From positions 1-39,076 of the forward strand of contig CAYITQ010000004.1 in NCBI GenBank assembly GCA_964366335.1: a stretch of 39,076 bases of DNA, given 5' to 3'. The notes under the pieces were generated by a model. The model was not told the DNA's origin, searched no databases, and worked only from the letters and a program-made list of their open reading frames with translations. This stretch comes from JACRNA01 sp964366335. GTDB taxonomy: Bacteria > Patescibacteriota > Microgenomatia > CAZETR01 > Amesbacteraceae. How positions within the stretch are numbered: the stretch's first letter is position 1; every line of letters starts with the position of its first letter. Positions 1 through 7,312 of this stretch are shown here, piece after piece. A program made the translations under genes and the position numbers.

Positions 1-671
1 TGATGTTGGGAAAGACCTAAGAAACAATATAGCATACTGGTCAAAAATAGTGAAGAGGTAGCAATACTTAGTGGCCAAAAAGAAATTGAGATAGAGAGTA
101 TGGCCATCAAAAGACCTATAACAAGGGAATAAAGAACTAATTTGAAATTAAACTTCTCCCCCACTTCTACTGTCCAGAGATTGGAAAAAGCCAGGAGAAA
201 ACTGACCGGCATGACCAGTAAAGCCGTACCCAGTAACGGAAAACGGAAAGAAATCACTGTATCCAAAAGCAAAAAACCGGTAAGTAAGGTCATCACAAAA
301 CCCACGGTTTGAGCCGCACGTAACAACGCAATTGTCCTAATCGCTGCGGCTGAGAAAATGTTTCCGCACAAAAACAGTGCATACTGCCCTATCGCAAAAA
401 TTACCGCAATCAATAATCTGGCCCACCAGACCGACGGAAGTAATATAAAAAACCAGCCTACCGCCCAGGTAAATAATACCTGAGGCAGTAATACCGTCAG
501 CCACTCTATCCCGCCCAAGCCCTCGCTTAGCGACCAGGCAGACAATAGATAGGTAACGCCACCCAATAATAAAATTAGTAAATATCGCCATTCCAGAGGC
601 GCCAACTGGGCCGTCATTACGCCGACAGTGGTCAGGACAGAAGTTAAAATAAATTTTTGGCGTTTACGCAT
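1..671 (-). CDS. Polytopic membrane protein, C-terminus cut by window edge
   Basis: The frame runs open from ATG at 669-671 to the left edge, giving 223 residues with no stop. It starts MRKRQKFILTSVLTT and is then a succession of hydrophobic segments (roughly 7 to 8) with short polar links such as APLEWRY and LWTVEVGEK. The start overlaps the yebC stop by 8 nt (ATGCGTAA), so the two genes are translationally linked. It resembles membrane proteins I associate with CPR genomes next to yebC, but I cannot name a function. It is real rather than chance: strong hydrophobic periodicity over 670 nt and a tight overlap with yebC. Confidence 0.8.
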   Translation of the reverse strand, partial: MRKRQKFILTSVLTTVGVMTAQLAPLEWRYLLILLLGGVTYLLSAWSLSEGLGGIEWLTVLLPQVLFTWAVGWFFILLPSVWWARLLIAVIFAIGQYALFLCGNIFSAAAIRTIALLRAAQTVGFVMTLLTGFLLLDTVISFRFPLLGTALLVMPVSFLLAFSNLWTVEVGEKFNFKLVLYSLVIGLLMAILSISISFWPLSIATSSLFLTSMLYCFLGLSQH

Positions 672-1170
672 AATTGGTCCAGATTTTAGTAACGTCTTCT
701 AATTCGTCCATCTTTTCTATAATATTTTTTATTCTTTCCCGCATATTTGGATCCGATATTTCAACTGTATAGTTGGGTTCTGGTGTAAAAATATAACTTA
801 CTGAACCCATACTACCTAAAGTCCCTCCATTTTTTTCCAAAACCATACGAACCTCTTGACTAAACCTCAATCTACTATCAGTTAGTCCATCAATCATGAT
901 AGCCACTCCTCCAGGCAAAAACCCTTCAAACCGGACTTCTTCCAAAGATGCAGCCCCCGCTCCAGTAGCCCTGTCAATTGCCCGCTGGATGTTGTCTTTG
1001 GGCATATTGACAGCTCTGGCCTTTTCGATCATCAGGCGGAGCTTATATTCTTCTTTTTGGCGGGCAGCAATGGTAATGGCATGAGCAAATTTGGTAAAAG
1101 CCGCTCCCCTCTTGTTATCATTGACTTCTTTATCCCTATGTATTGTGGCCCATTTAGAGTGTCCACTCAT
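664..1170 (-). CDS. yebC: YebC/PmpR/TACO1-family protein, domain-deleted short form
   Basis: The family is a translational activator/regulator (TACO1-like, relieving ribosome stalling) also described as a DNA-binding regulator. The N-terminal signature MSGHSKWATIHR, the NMPKDNIQRAI helix and EGFLPGGVAIMID are intact. At 168 aa it is much shorter than the usual 240 or so: after GSVSYIF (about residue 128) the sequence jumps directly to the last segment (IIEKMDELEDVTKIWTN), so the middle alpha/beta domain of about 70 residues is absent. The usual GGGDPDSN loop after the first helix is also shortened to KEEY. The gene has a TATAAT box 7 nt before the ATG, so its mRNA is probably leaderless, and it overlaps the downstream membrane protein gene. 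Confidence 0.88.
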   Translation of the reverse strand: MSGHSKWATIHRDKEVNDNKRGAAFTKFAHAITIAARQKEEYKLRLMIEKARAVNMPKDNIQRAIDRATGAGAASLEEVRFEGFLPGGVAIMIDGLTDSRLRFSQEVRMVLEKNGGTLGSMGSVSYIFTPEPNYTVEISDPNMRERIKNIIEKMDELEDVTKIWTNYA

Positions 1171-1177
1171 GTCTTGT

Positions 1178-1183
1178 ATTATA
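1178..1183 (-). promoter_or_regulatory. -10 box (TATAAT) of yebC, leaderless spacing
   Basis: Minus-strand TATAAT is followed by 7 nt and then the yebC ATG. Transcription from this box would start at or next to the start codon. Confidence 0.6.
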
Positions 1184-1205
1184 TGCTATACTTTCTTGAA
1201 AAGTT

Positions 1206-1952
1206 ATGGACAACTCTACTATTACCACCCAGGCAATAAATTCAGCTCTTAAGGGGGACTGGAAAAATGCTGTTAAGTTAAACTTAAATATTATTAAATC
1301 CTCTCCCCATGATGTCGAGGCCCTAAACCGCTTGGCCCGTGCTTATTTTCAGGTAGGCTTAAAAACTAAATCAACGCAAATCTACCAAAGAGTCCTGCGT
1401 TTGGATAAGTTCAACCCCATTGCTACTAAGAATCTGGCTCTGGTAAAGACATCTAAGATAGAGCGGGGTATCCGCTCACCCTTAAATCAAGTGACCCCGA
1501 TGTTTCTGGAAGAACCGGGTATTACCAAAACTTTATTACTAGTCCGGCCATCAGAACCCAAAGTGTTGTCCAGGATGCATCCGGGAGATCCGGTCAAAAT
1601 AGCTCCCCGTCAGCATTGTGTCGCCATTACAAGCGTTAGCGGTGCCAATTTGGGACGCCTGGCTGACGATTTGGCTGCCAGATTGCAGTTGTTTATTAAA
1701 GCCGGCAGCACATATATGGCTTGGGTTAAATCTGTCGAGACAAATAATTTAAAAATATTTATCCGTGAATCTACCCGGGGTTCTAAATTCAAAGATACTC
1801 CTCCCTTTCCCATGACAGAAAAATTGACCTATGCCGCTTTTACCCCACCGGAGCTGGTACACCAGGAAAAACCCGATGTCTCAGCGACCGAAGAACAAGA
1901 TCAGCGCGTTTTGCGAAATGGTGAAGAAGCTGAGGAATCAGCTGCCGAATAG
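1206..1952 (+). CDS. TPR protein with HIRAN-like middle region
   Basis: Residues 1-80 form about two tetratricopeptide repeats (ALKGDWKNAVKLNLNIIK, ALNRLARAYFQVGL, AYFQ...YQRVLRLDKFNPIA). Residues about 118-180 (GDPVKIAPRQHCVAI, then LGRLADDLAARLQLFIKAG and a following beta strand) resemble the order of elements in a HIRAN domain, a DNA-end or nucleic-acid binding fold; that match is my inference. The C-terminus is acidic and rich in Glu/Gln, probably disordered. It is divergent from yebC and its 3' end overlaps the convergent LytR_C gene by 15 nt. Function not known. Confidence 0.75.
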   Translation: MDNSTITTQAINSALKGDWKNAVKLNLNIIKSSPHDVEALNRLARAYFQVGLKTKSTQIYQRVLRLDKFNPIATKNLALVKTSKIERGIRSPLNQVTPMFLEEPGITKTLLLVRPSEPKVLSRMHPGDPVKIAPRQHCVAITSVSGANLGRLADDLAARLQLFIKAGSTYMAWVKSVETNNLKIFIRESTRGSKFKDTPPFPMTEKLTYAAFTPPELVHQEKPDVSATEEQDQRVLRNGEEAEESAAE

Positions 1953-2720
1953 TTTACCAGCCCAGTCTTGACCCAACTCCAATTTGATTTCAAGGTCCAA
2001 AGACTCGTTAATATAAGTATCGCAATTAAATAAATCTTTTAAGATAATAAAACCGCTCAGTTTCCTGACTTGGGAAGAATAAGTCAATCTACAGCGCTTG
2101 AGATTATCTTGGGAAGATAATAATGTTTGAACTTTGATACCGATAGTTTCCAGTGCGCGGGCGGCACGGCTTCCTAAGCCCGAAACGGTGGTCGTATTGA
2201 TAATAGTAATTATCAGATTTTGGCGGACTATTTTGGCGCTAGCAAACCAATCAGAACTTTGTAAATACCAATGGGGTGAAAGTCTGTAAATATTGACATC
2301 GTCTGAGGTTTTGCCGGCTGTCAGCAGTCCGGTCTGGGTTAAATCAATAGATTTGGGTGAAAATCTCCGCAGACGCCACCAATCCCAGAGAGTCAGATCA
2401 TAACTTGATTGCAAATCAGCTATACCAAAATGCCATTTGAGAGATTCCAAAACCCAAAGCTGGGAACCGGCTTTGGCTATTTTTCCCAAGAGCCATACTC
2501 CCCGACCGTCTGTAGATTCCACTTCCAGATTTTGGGGTAAATTAATTATGACTGCTTCTTTTGTGACTGGATCGACACTTCTGATTTGGGGTAAATCATA
2601 ATAAGTCAGGCGGGAATCGTCTTTCCAAACCCGCTTTTTGTAACTTACTCCCAAGAATACCAAACTTAGCCCAAATAATAAAATGACAAATGACCAAATA
2701 AATTTATAGACTTTTGGCAT
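1938..2720 (-). CDS. Membrane-anchored protein with LytR_C-type domain
   Basis: An N-terminal transmembrane anchor (FIWSFVILLFGLSLVFLGV, residues 7-25) is followed by an extracytoplasmic region. The C-terminal part (about residues 166-255) begins with IITIINTTTVSGLGSRAA and ALETIGIKVQTL, the pattern of the LytR_C domain (V-N-G/T-T-x-V-x-G-L-A-x-x-A-A-x-x-L-x-x-x-G), found on cell-wall-associated LCP proteins. No LCP catalytic domain is present, so this is a stand-alone version. The start overlaps the end of the antiporter gene by 17 nt, implying one operon. Confidence 0.65.
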   Translation of the reverse strand: MPKVYKFIWSFVILLFGLSLVFLGVSYKKRVWKDDSRLTYYDLPQIRSVDPVTKEAVIINLPQNLEVESTDGRGVWLLGKIAKAGSQLWVLESLKWHFGIADLQSSYDLTLWDWWRLRRFSPKSIDLTQTGLLTAGKTSDDVNIYRLSPHWYLQSSDWFASAKIVRQNLIITIINTTTVSGLGSRAARALETIGIKVQTLLSSQDNLKRCRLTYSSQVRKLSGFIILKDLFNCDTYINESLDLEIKLELGQDWAGKLFGS

Positions 2721-4341
2721 GTGCTATCCCCCGCTTGACAATATAATCCCGATTCAGTCCCCGGTTCTCAAATAGATTAGCCAAATATTCCCCTCCCATG
2801 CTGTGAGGAACTACGACCAAATCAGCACCTTTCTGATAGAGTAATCCGGCGTCAATAGTGCTTAGTGCAATCACAATCACCAATGGTTTGTTTTTAAATT
2901 TGTTTAAATATTCCAAGAGTAACAGGTTGTCCTCGCAATCTGAAACGGTGGAAATTATCATCTCTGCCTTTGAAAGTAGCAAGTCGTCATAAATACTATC
3001 ATCTGATATATCCCCATAGATTGCTTCTAGGTTTTCGTTGGAGCCATTGAGCCTAGAAATTACCTCCGGATCAAAGTCTACTATAACCAAAGGTTTTCCC
3101 AAACTTAACAGTACCGGTCTGAGAATTCCCCCTATTCTATTATGTCCAAATAATATGATATGCCCAGAGGTAGGCTTGTTTAGGTTCTTATTTTCTCTTT
3201 TTGGAATAAATTTTGCTATGAATTTATAAATTTTATTCGACCACATGATTCCATAATTACTGGCTATCATGGTAATTAAACCTACCAGACCCATAATTGC
3301 CAATATTTCCGGTGGGGCTTGGTTTGTCCGCACTGCCAGGGCGGCAATAAGCAGAGAAAATTCAGATACTTGGGCGAGGGATATGGCTGTCATAAGAGCA
3401 ACCCTGCCTATATAACCTTGGGCCAATAATATCGTCATCACTATTAAGGGTTTAATTATTAACACAAATCCTGACAATGCTAAGGCTATTCCCCAGCCAC
3501 CATTGAAGCCAATTGCGGTTACACCAGCCCCCAAAGATACAAAAAATAACGTCAAAAAGAAATCCCGCAGAGGTCTGATCCGGGATGAAATTTGTAAATG
3601 GGCAGATACATTGGCCAGAGCAAGGCCGGCCAAAAATCCCCCTAGCTCCGGGCTAAATCCCACCCATGGAGATGCTACAATGGCAGCCACAGACAGACAC
3701 CAAGCCAAAGCCCAGACAAATAGCATTTCAGGTGATCCGGCCAACCAGGGAATTATTTTGGGCAACAATTTACCCAAGACCCAGGTTGACAAAAAGATGA
3801 GTAGGATACCTTTTATGACTGTCATCAGGGGACTGCCTGTGCCTGACAAAAAAATCAGGACACCTATGGCTACAAAATCTTGAACCAATAATATTCCGAC
3901 CGTCAGTTTGCCATGTAGGCTAGCCAGGTCCCCGCGTTCGGTTAAAAACTTTATTACCACAACCGTACTACTAAAAGCCAATCCTAAAGCAACAAAACTG
4001 CCAGTAATGGTATTAATTCCCAATAAATAAATAGCAACCAGACCCAAAACAAAAGTTAATAGTATCTGGATAGTCCCGGTAATCAGAGCATGCTTACCGA
4101 CATTTTTCAGCTCAGAAATAGGCAATTCCATTCCCACTAGAAACAAAAGAAGAGTCACTCCCATTTGACCTGAAAAATCCAGCAATTGCTTTATTTGCGG
4201 GTCGCGGGCGATTCCGGTGACAGCCAAAATTGCCCCGACAACGGCGTAACCCAAGAGCAAGGGTTGACGCAAGATACGTGCTACAATTCCCCCTGCAGCG
4301 GCAAAGGCCATGATAATTGCTAGTCCTACAAATACAGGCAT
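2704..4341 (-). CDS. Kef/CPA2-type cation:proton antiporter with RCK (TrkA-N) domain
   Basis: 545 aa. Residues 1-375 are about 12 hydrophobic segments of the Na+/H+ exchanger fold, with GYAVVGAILA near the start and the FSSTVVVIKFLTERGD stretch typical of KefB/KefC-like proteins. Residues about 393-530 form a cytoplasmic Rossmann RCK/TrkA-N domain: HIILFGHNRIGG nucleotide loop, then VIVDFDPEVISRL, GDISDDSIYDDLLL and MIISTVSDCEDN. It likely exchanges K+ or Na+ for H+ under nucleotide control. The start ATG lies 2 nt from an assembly gap; the sequence beyond the gap repeats the same 55 bp, and read through it there is an in-frame stop shortly upstream, so this ATG is the best start. Confidence 0.9.
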   Translation of the reverse strand: MPVFVGLAIIMAFAAAGGIVARILRQPLLLGYAVVGAILAVTGIARDPQIKQLLDFSGQMGVTLLLFLVGMELPISELKNVGKHALITGTIQILLTFVLGLVAIYLLGINTITGSFVALGLAFSSTVVVIKFLTERGDLASLHGKLTVGILLVQDFVAIGVLIFLSGTGSPLMTVIKGILLIFLSTWVLGKLLPKIIPWLAGSPEMLFVWALAWCLSVAAIVASPWVGFSPELGGFLAGLALANVSAHLQISSRIRPLRDFFLTLFFVSLGAGVTAIGFNGGWGIALALSGFVLIIKPLIVMTILLAQGYIGRVALMTAISLAQVSEFSLLIAALAVRTNQAPPEILAIMGLVGLITMIASNYGIMWSNKIYKFIAKFIPKRENKNLNKPTSGHIILFGHNRIGGILRPVLLSLGKPLVIVDFDPEVISRLNGSNENLEAIYGDISDDSIYDDLLLSKAEMIISTVSDCEDNLLLLEYLNKFKNKPLVIVIALSTIDAGLLYQKGADLVVVPHSMGGEYLANLFENRGLNRDYIVKRGIAHAKSL

Positions 4342-4342
4342 T
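4288..4342. repeat. Left copy of 55-bp direct duplication flanking the assembly gap
   Basis: Positions 4288-4342 and 4443-4497 are identical over 55 bp and abut the N run on both sides. Contig ends overlapping by one k-mer length is the simplest reading, not a biological repeat. Confidence 0.9.
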
Positions 4343-4442
4343 NNNNNNNNNNNNNNNNNNNNNNNNNNNNNNNNNNNNNNNNNNNNNNNNNNNNNNNNNN
4401 NNNNNNNNNNNNNNNNNNNNNNNNNNNNNNNNNNNNNNNNNN
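4343..4442. other. Scaffold gap, 100 N
   Basis: Exactly 100 undetermined bases. Because both flanks carry the same 55 bp, the true genome probably has no extra sequence here: joining the copies places the antiporter start about 32 nt after the rluD-type stop codon. Confidence 0.95.
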
Positions 4443-4497
4443 TCCCCCTGCAGCGGCAAAGGCCATGATAATTGCTAGTCCTACAAATACAGGCATT
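4443..4497. repeat. Right copy of 55-bp duplication at the gap
   Basis: Exact copy of 4288-4342, including the first codons of the antiporter gene. Probably an unmerged contig overlap. Confidence 0.9.
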
Positions 4498-4518
4498 GGG
4501 TTAAGTCTATCAAATTTA

Positions 4519-4553
4519 GGAGCTAGTAGCTAGGAGCTAGTCGTTAGTAGTTC
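4519..4553. repeat. Degenerate 7-bp tandem repeat (unit GGAGCTA), 5 units
   Basis: Successive heptamers start at 4519, 4526, 4533, 4540 and 4547 (GGAGCTA, GTAGCTA, GGAGCTA, GTCGTTA, GTAGTTC). The array contains the rluD-type stop codon and its last six codons and extends into the spacer. Confidence 0.75.
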
Positions 4554-5243
4554 ATTTAATTCTAATGGAATATCAGAAATATATTTCACTACTGTCGAGG
4601 ATATTGGGTGGACAAATTCCAATGTATGAGCATGTAAGAATAATCTGGGACAAAATTTCAAATCATCTTTCAGACTTTTTTGCCACCCGTAAATCGGATC
4701 AGAGACAATAGGGTGATGCAAATGTTGCATGTGAACTCTCAGTTGGTGAGTTCTTCCTGTGTGTGGTGAAAGTTCCAATAGACTTAGCACTTGGCCCTTA
4801 GCACTTAGCACTTTGATAACTTTCCACTCTGTGATAGCGGTTCGTGATAAATTCTGGGAAACATAAAACTTTCTTTTGTCTTTGGGGTGCCGATCGATTG
4901 GCGCTGAAATAATTCCAGAAGTTTGGGACATTTTTCCATGTACCAAAGCTAAATAAGTCTTTTTGGTAGTCCGCTCTAAAAACTGCGTTTTAAGCGCTTC
5001 ATACGCTCCTTCGGTTTTAGCCAGAACCATCACCCCGCTGGTATCTTTATCCAGTCTATGCACCACTCCCCCCTTTTTTGCAAATTCAGATTCTAATTTC
5101 CAATTTCTAATATCTAATTTCTTTTCAAACCACGTTTGAATTGTTTCCGATTTTACCGATTCGGCATTATTTACAATCACTCCGTATGGTTTATCTATCA
5201 CACAAATACTCTCATCCTCGAAAATAATCATTTTGTCATTCAT
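4530..5243 (-). CDS. RluA/RluD-family pseudouridine synthase
   Basis: Isomerises uridine to pseudouridine in rRNA or tRNA. The catalytic motif HRLDKDTSG is present, with VIDKPYGVIVNN before it and SPHTGRTHQLRVHMQHLHHPIVSDPIYG after it, the classic RluA-family order. No N-terminal S4 domain. I place the start at ATG 5241-5243 because it forms an ATGA overlap with the RIO kinase stop; a longer reading would need a TTG start inside an 11-bp repeat. Two 7-bp repeat arrays lie inside the frame (encoding around VLSAKGQVLSLLE and LDIRNWKLESEF) and a third contains the stop. Target nucleotide unknown. Confidence 0.88.
   Translation of the reverse strand: MNDKMIIFEDESICVIDKPYGVIVNNAESVKSETIQTWFEKKLDIRNWKLESEFAKKGGVVHRLDKDTSGVMVLAKTEGAYEALKTQFLERTTKKTYLALVHGKMSQTSGIISAPIDRHPKDKRKFYVSQNLSRTAITEWKVIKVLSAKGQVLSLLELSPHTGRTHQLRVHMQHLHHPIVSDPIYGWQKSLKDDLKFCPRLFLHAHTLEFVHPISSTVVKYISDIPLELNELLTTSS
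4783..4817. repeat. 7-bp tandem repeat (unit CTTAGCA), 5 units, in coding frame
   Basis: Heptamers at 4783, 4790, 4797, 4804 and 4811: CTTAGCA three times, variants CTTGGCC and CTTTGAT. It lies within the pseudouridine synthase gene and is translated. Confidence 0.75.
5087..5121. repeat. 7-bp tandem repeat (unit TAATTTC), 5 units, in coding frame
   Basis: Heptamers at 5087, 5094, 5101, 5108 and 5115: CAGATTC, TAATTTC, CAATTTC, TAATATC, TAATTTC. It lies in the pseudouridine synthase gene just before the catalytic motif. A 15-bp word (TTTCCAATTTCTAAT) is shared with the array in prfA at 21179. Confidence 0.75.
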
Positions 5244-5279
5244 GGGCATACAATGGTCATACAATTGGCATTCATTTGT
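5237..5279. repeat. 11-bp tandem repeat, site A, at RIO/pseudouridine-synthase junction
   Basis: Four units of 10-11 bp on the plus strand beginning CATTC or CATAC (starts 5237, 5247, 5258, 5269). On the minus strand one unit is exactly ACCATTGTATG, also present at sites B and C. The array forms the last codons of the RIO kinase, its stop, and the start of the pseudouridine synthase. Confidence 0.75.
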
Positions 5280-5974
5280 CCGTATCTCGAAAAATATTTC
5301 ATTATAGTTTTTAAATCTCTATTAAAGATTTCTTTTGAATTTGGATGTGTTCGAACGTCTACCGATTGGGGGAAGTCAATAATATAGGGATTATTCTTCC
5401 ACCAAAGAATATTATATTCAGAAAGATCTGCATGCACAATACCAGAATTCCAAAAGAGCTCAATATTTTTTAATATTAGATCTTGAGCTCTTTTTGCTTC
5501 ATCGTTGCTTAAACGAATATCACAAAGTCGTGGCGCTACTGTATGTTCATCACCCAATAATTCCATAAATATTGCATTTTCAACTTGTAAAATTGGTTTA
5601 GGAATCATGGCTCCGTTGTTAAAAAGTTTTTCTAGCATAAAGAATTCTCGTTTAACCCAGTTTTTATGGATCAACTTCTTTGCAAAACTATTGTTCTTTG
5701 CAACTGCTCTTCGTTCCGAAGGTTTTTTGTAATATTTTCCCAATAAGTAACTGCCAGTATTTTTAAAACTTCTTTCCTCGGGATTTTTATAAACTTTCAT
5801 CGCCATCAATTGACTATCCAACATCACCCTGTAAACTGTCGCTTCTTTCCCAGATTTTATGTTGGAAAGTACCTCAATTTTGTGACCAAGTTTATTTACT
5901 TGTTCAACTATATTGCCAAGACCATCGTATGCCAACCGGATGCCCACTGCATGACCATTGTATGACTTGATCAT
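5240..5974 (-). CDS. RIO-type protein kinase
   Basis: 244 aa. The catalytic signature HADLSEYNIL and the metal-binding IIDFPQSVD are the RIO1 forms of the kinase HxD and DFG motifs; the ATP loop is SGKEATVYRV followed by AMKVYK with the conserved Lys. RIO kinases act as ATPases in ribosome small-subunit maturation in archaea and eukaryotes; the bacterial role is less clear. Its first about 18 residues (after MIKS, YNGHAVGIRLAYDG) and last residues (NCMTIVCP) are translated from 11-bp repeat arrays. It lies between the four-helix-bundle gene (3-nt gap) and the pseudouridine synthase (4-nt overlap), a context suggesting rRNA biogenesis. Confidence 0.88.
   Translation of the reverse strand: MIKSYNGHAVGIRLAYDGLGNIVEQVNKLGHKIEVLSNIKSGKEATVYRVMLDSQLMAMKVYKNPEERSFKNTGSYLLGKYYKKPSERRAVAKNNSFAKKLIHKNWVKREFFMLEKLFNNGAMIPKPILQVENAIFMELLGDEHTVAPRLCDIRLSNDEAKRAQDLILKNIELFWNSGIVHADLSEYNILWWKNNPYIIDFPQSVDVRTHPNSKEIFNRDLKTIMKYFSRYGQMNANCMTIVCP
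5922..5964. repeat. 11-bp tandem repeat, site B, at RIO kinase start
   Basis: Units begin at 5922 (10 bp), 5932, 5943 and 5954, each ending in ATG: CCATCGTATG, CCAACCGGATG, CCCACTGCATG, ACCATTGTATG. It encodes residues 5-18 of the RIO kinase on the minus strand. Confidence 0.75.
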
Positions 5975-5977
5975 TGT

Positions 5978-6337
5978 TTATTGTTTGCCTATTGAATTAA
6001 TAAAGTTGTTTAACTTGACTGTCAGATTATTAAGTTTCGAAAAAAGATTATTTTTCTCTTCTTCTGTAATATACTCCATTCTAAATGATATTTCCAAAAA
6101 ATGCTTAACCTCAAACAATGAGCCTCGAGAGTGATAGAAGAAAACTAATTTATCTTTAAAATAAAATCTCCCAAAACCTTCTGCAATATTTGCTCCAATT
6201 GAAGTAACTGCTCTTTTTAATTGATCGGTGATTCCATAGGTTTCTTCTTTGGGAAACTTTTTGGTTAATCGATATACTTCAATCGCAATTTCGACAGAAA
6301 TTTGATAAATCTCCAAGTCTTCGTATCTTGTTACCAT
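5978..6337 (-). CDS. Four-helix-bundle protein (S23 / 23S rRNA IVP family)
   Basis: 119 aa from ATG at 6335-6337. The opening MVTRYEDLEIYQ, the segment FPKEETYGITDQLKRAVTSIGANIAEGFGRF and the following helices match the S23/IVP four-helix family (bacterial avd-like), first seen inside 23S rRNA intervening sequences and also with diversity-generating retroelements. No reverse transcriptase or rRNA is near. A longer reading would start at TTG and add residues from the 11-bp repeat. Sits in the dksA-RIO gene string. Confidence 0.85.
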   Translation of the reverse strand: MVTRYEDLEIYQISVEIAIEVYRLTKKFPKEETYGITDQLKRAVTSIGANIAEGFGRFYFKDKLVFFYHSRGSLFEVKHFLEISFRMEYITEEEKNNLFSKLNNLTVKLNNFINSIGKQ

Positions 6338-6376
6338 TGTATGCCCATTGTATGCCAACCGTATGACAATTGCATG
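6333..6376. repeat. 11-bp tandem repeat, site C, four perfect-length units
   Basis: Units at 6333, 6344, 6355 and 6366, all 11 bp: ACCATTGTATG, CCCATTGTATG, CCAACCGTATG, ACAATTGCATG. It fills the spacer between the dksA-like stop (6380) and the start of the four-helix gene and provides the latter's ATG. Confidence 0.8.
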
Positions 6377-6379
6377 ACA

Positions 6380-6748
6380 TTATTTCTCTTTCAGTTTCTC
6401 GCAGGATATACAAACCGTACTCTCCGGCATGATCATCAGCCTATCGGTATCTATAAACTTACCACAGCGTTCACACAAGCCATATTTGCCAATTTTAATT
6501 CTGGACATGGCTTTTCTGATCTGGATAATACTCCTATCCAGAGTTTGCTTGATCGCAGACACTCTCATGTGCCCGATTTGCTCGGCGGCATCGGTGTCAA
6601 CGGCGGCATTGTCATCCACGCGGTTGCGGTCGGCAAACGGATCTTCCTTATCCAATTCGGCTTTGCGTTTTTCCAATCTGGACAGTTCAGTATTCAAGTG
6701 TACTGAAACCGGTTCTAAAACTTCTTTTGGATATTTTATTTTCGCCAT
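6380..6748 (-). CDS. DksA/TraR-type C4 zinc-finger protein
   Basis: 122 aa from the ATG at 6746-6748, which overlaps the upstream gene by 13 nt. N-terminal coiled coil (LNTELSRLEKRKAELDKEDP), then DAAEQIGHMRVSAI and the C-terminal zinc finger CERCGKFIDTDRLMIMPESTVCISC pattern (four Cys). DksA/TraR proteins bind the RNA polymerase secondary channel and modulate initiation. The acidic coiled-coil tip typical of DksA (DxxDxA) is not obvious, so the regulatory outcome is open. Confidence 0.88.
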   Translation of the reverse strand: MAKIKYPKEVLEPVSVHLNTELSRLEKRKAELDKEDPFADRNRVDDNAAVDTDAAEQIGHMRVSAIKQTLDRSIIQIRKAMSRIKIGKYGLCERCGKFIDTDRLMIMPESTVCISCEKLKEK

Positions 6749-7296
6749 ATTAATTTTTGCCCTGATCGCAAGTAAATGATAACGGTATTTGTCACCAATA
6801 ACAAGACCCCAATCCATTGATCCAGCGTCAGGAGCCACAAGTATACTCCCCCCTTGTCCCAAAAAGCAATGACTATCCGGACTACACCCCAACCGGCTAA
6901 ACCTGCTAAGCCCACTAAACCTGGTTTACCACTTTTGTACCAGCTAAATTTACGGTAGTAACGCTTTAAGATCATGATACAGACATAGACCAATATCAGT
7001 GGCCATATTCCCAATGCGGCAGTAATCAAAAGCCCCTGGGGAACCAAGACATCCAGCCACTCTCCCATGTTCCATTTATATTTCCGGCACCATAAACCTA
7101 AGACCAAAAGGGCAGGAAATATTACTCCCCACTCATGTAGCAAAAGGGCGTATCCGCTTAGGAGCCCCACAATTCCGAGTAAGCTTACAAGGGACAATAT
7201 TTTTTCTTCCTCATAGTCACTTTTCAGATTTTTCCAGGCTACGTAAGTTGAAAACAAAAAACCCAAGGCCAAAATAATTGCGTTCTTGTAAACCAT
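6736..7296 (-). CDS. Lgt-like polytopic membrane protein
   Basis: About 186 aa with six or so transmembrane segments. The arrangement GKPGLVGLAGLAGWGVVRIVIAFW followed by LTLDQWIGVLLL resembles the C-terminal part of prolipoprotein diacylglyceryl transferase (PG, then G-x-x-R-F-x-x-E, then QW/GQ). Conserved catalytic residues of true Lgt are not clearly present, so activity is doubtful. I use ATG 7294-7296, which has TATTAT 6 nt upstream, rather than the upstream ATG at 7314 that would overlap the divergent gene. Confidence 0.5.
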   Translation of the reverse strand: MVYKNAIILALGFLFSTYVAWKNLKSDYEEEKILSLVSLLGIVGLLSGYALLLHEWGVIFPALLVLGLWCRKYKWNMGEWLDVLVPQGLLITAALGIWPLILVYVCIMILKRYYRKFSWYKSGKPGLVGLAGLAGWGVVRIVIAFWDKGGVYLWLLTLDQWIGVLLLVTNTVIIYLRSGQKLIWRK

Positions 7297-7312
7297 GCTA
7301 AAATAATAACAC

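Noticed and set aside
4112..4459. Minus-strand frame running through the N gap
   Set aside because: It contains 33 undetermined residues and is out of frame with the antiporter; purely an artefact of the gap.
4783..5121. Repeat arrays inside the pseudouridine synthase as insertion sequences disrupting the gene
   Set aside because: The frame and catalytic motifs stay intact and the encoded residues fall where the family has ordinary sequence, so the gene is judged functional.
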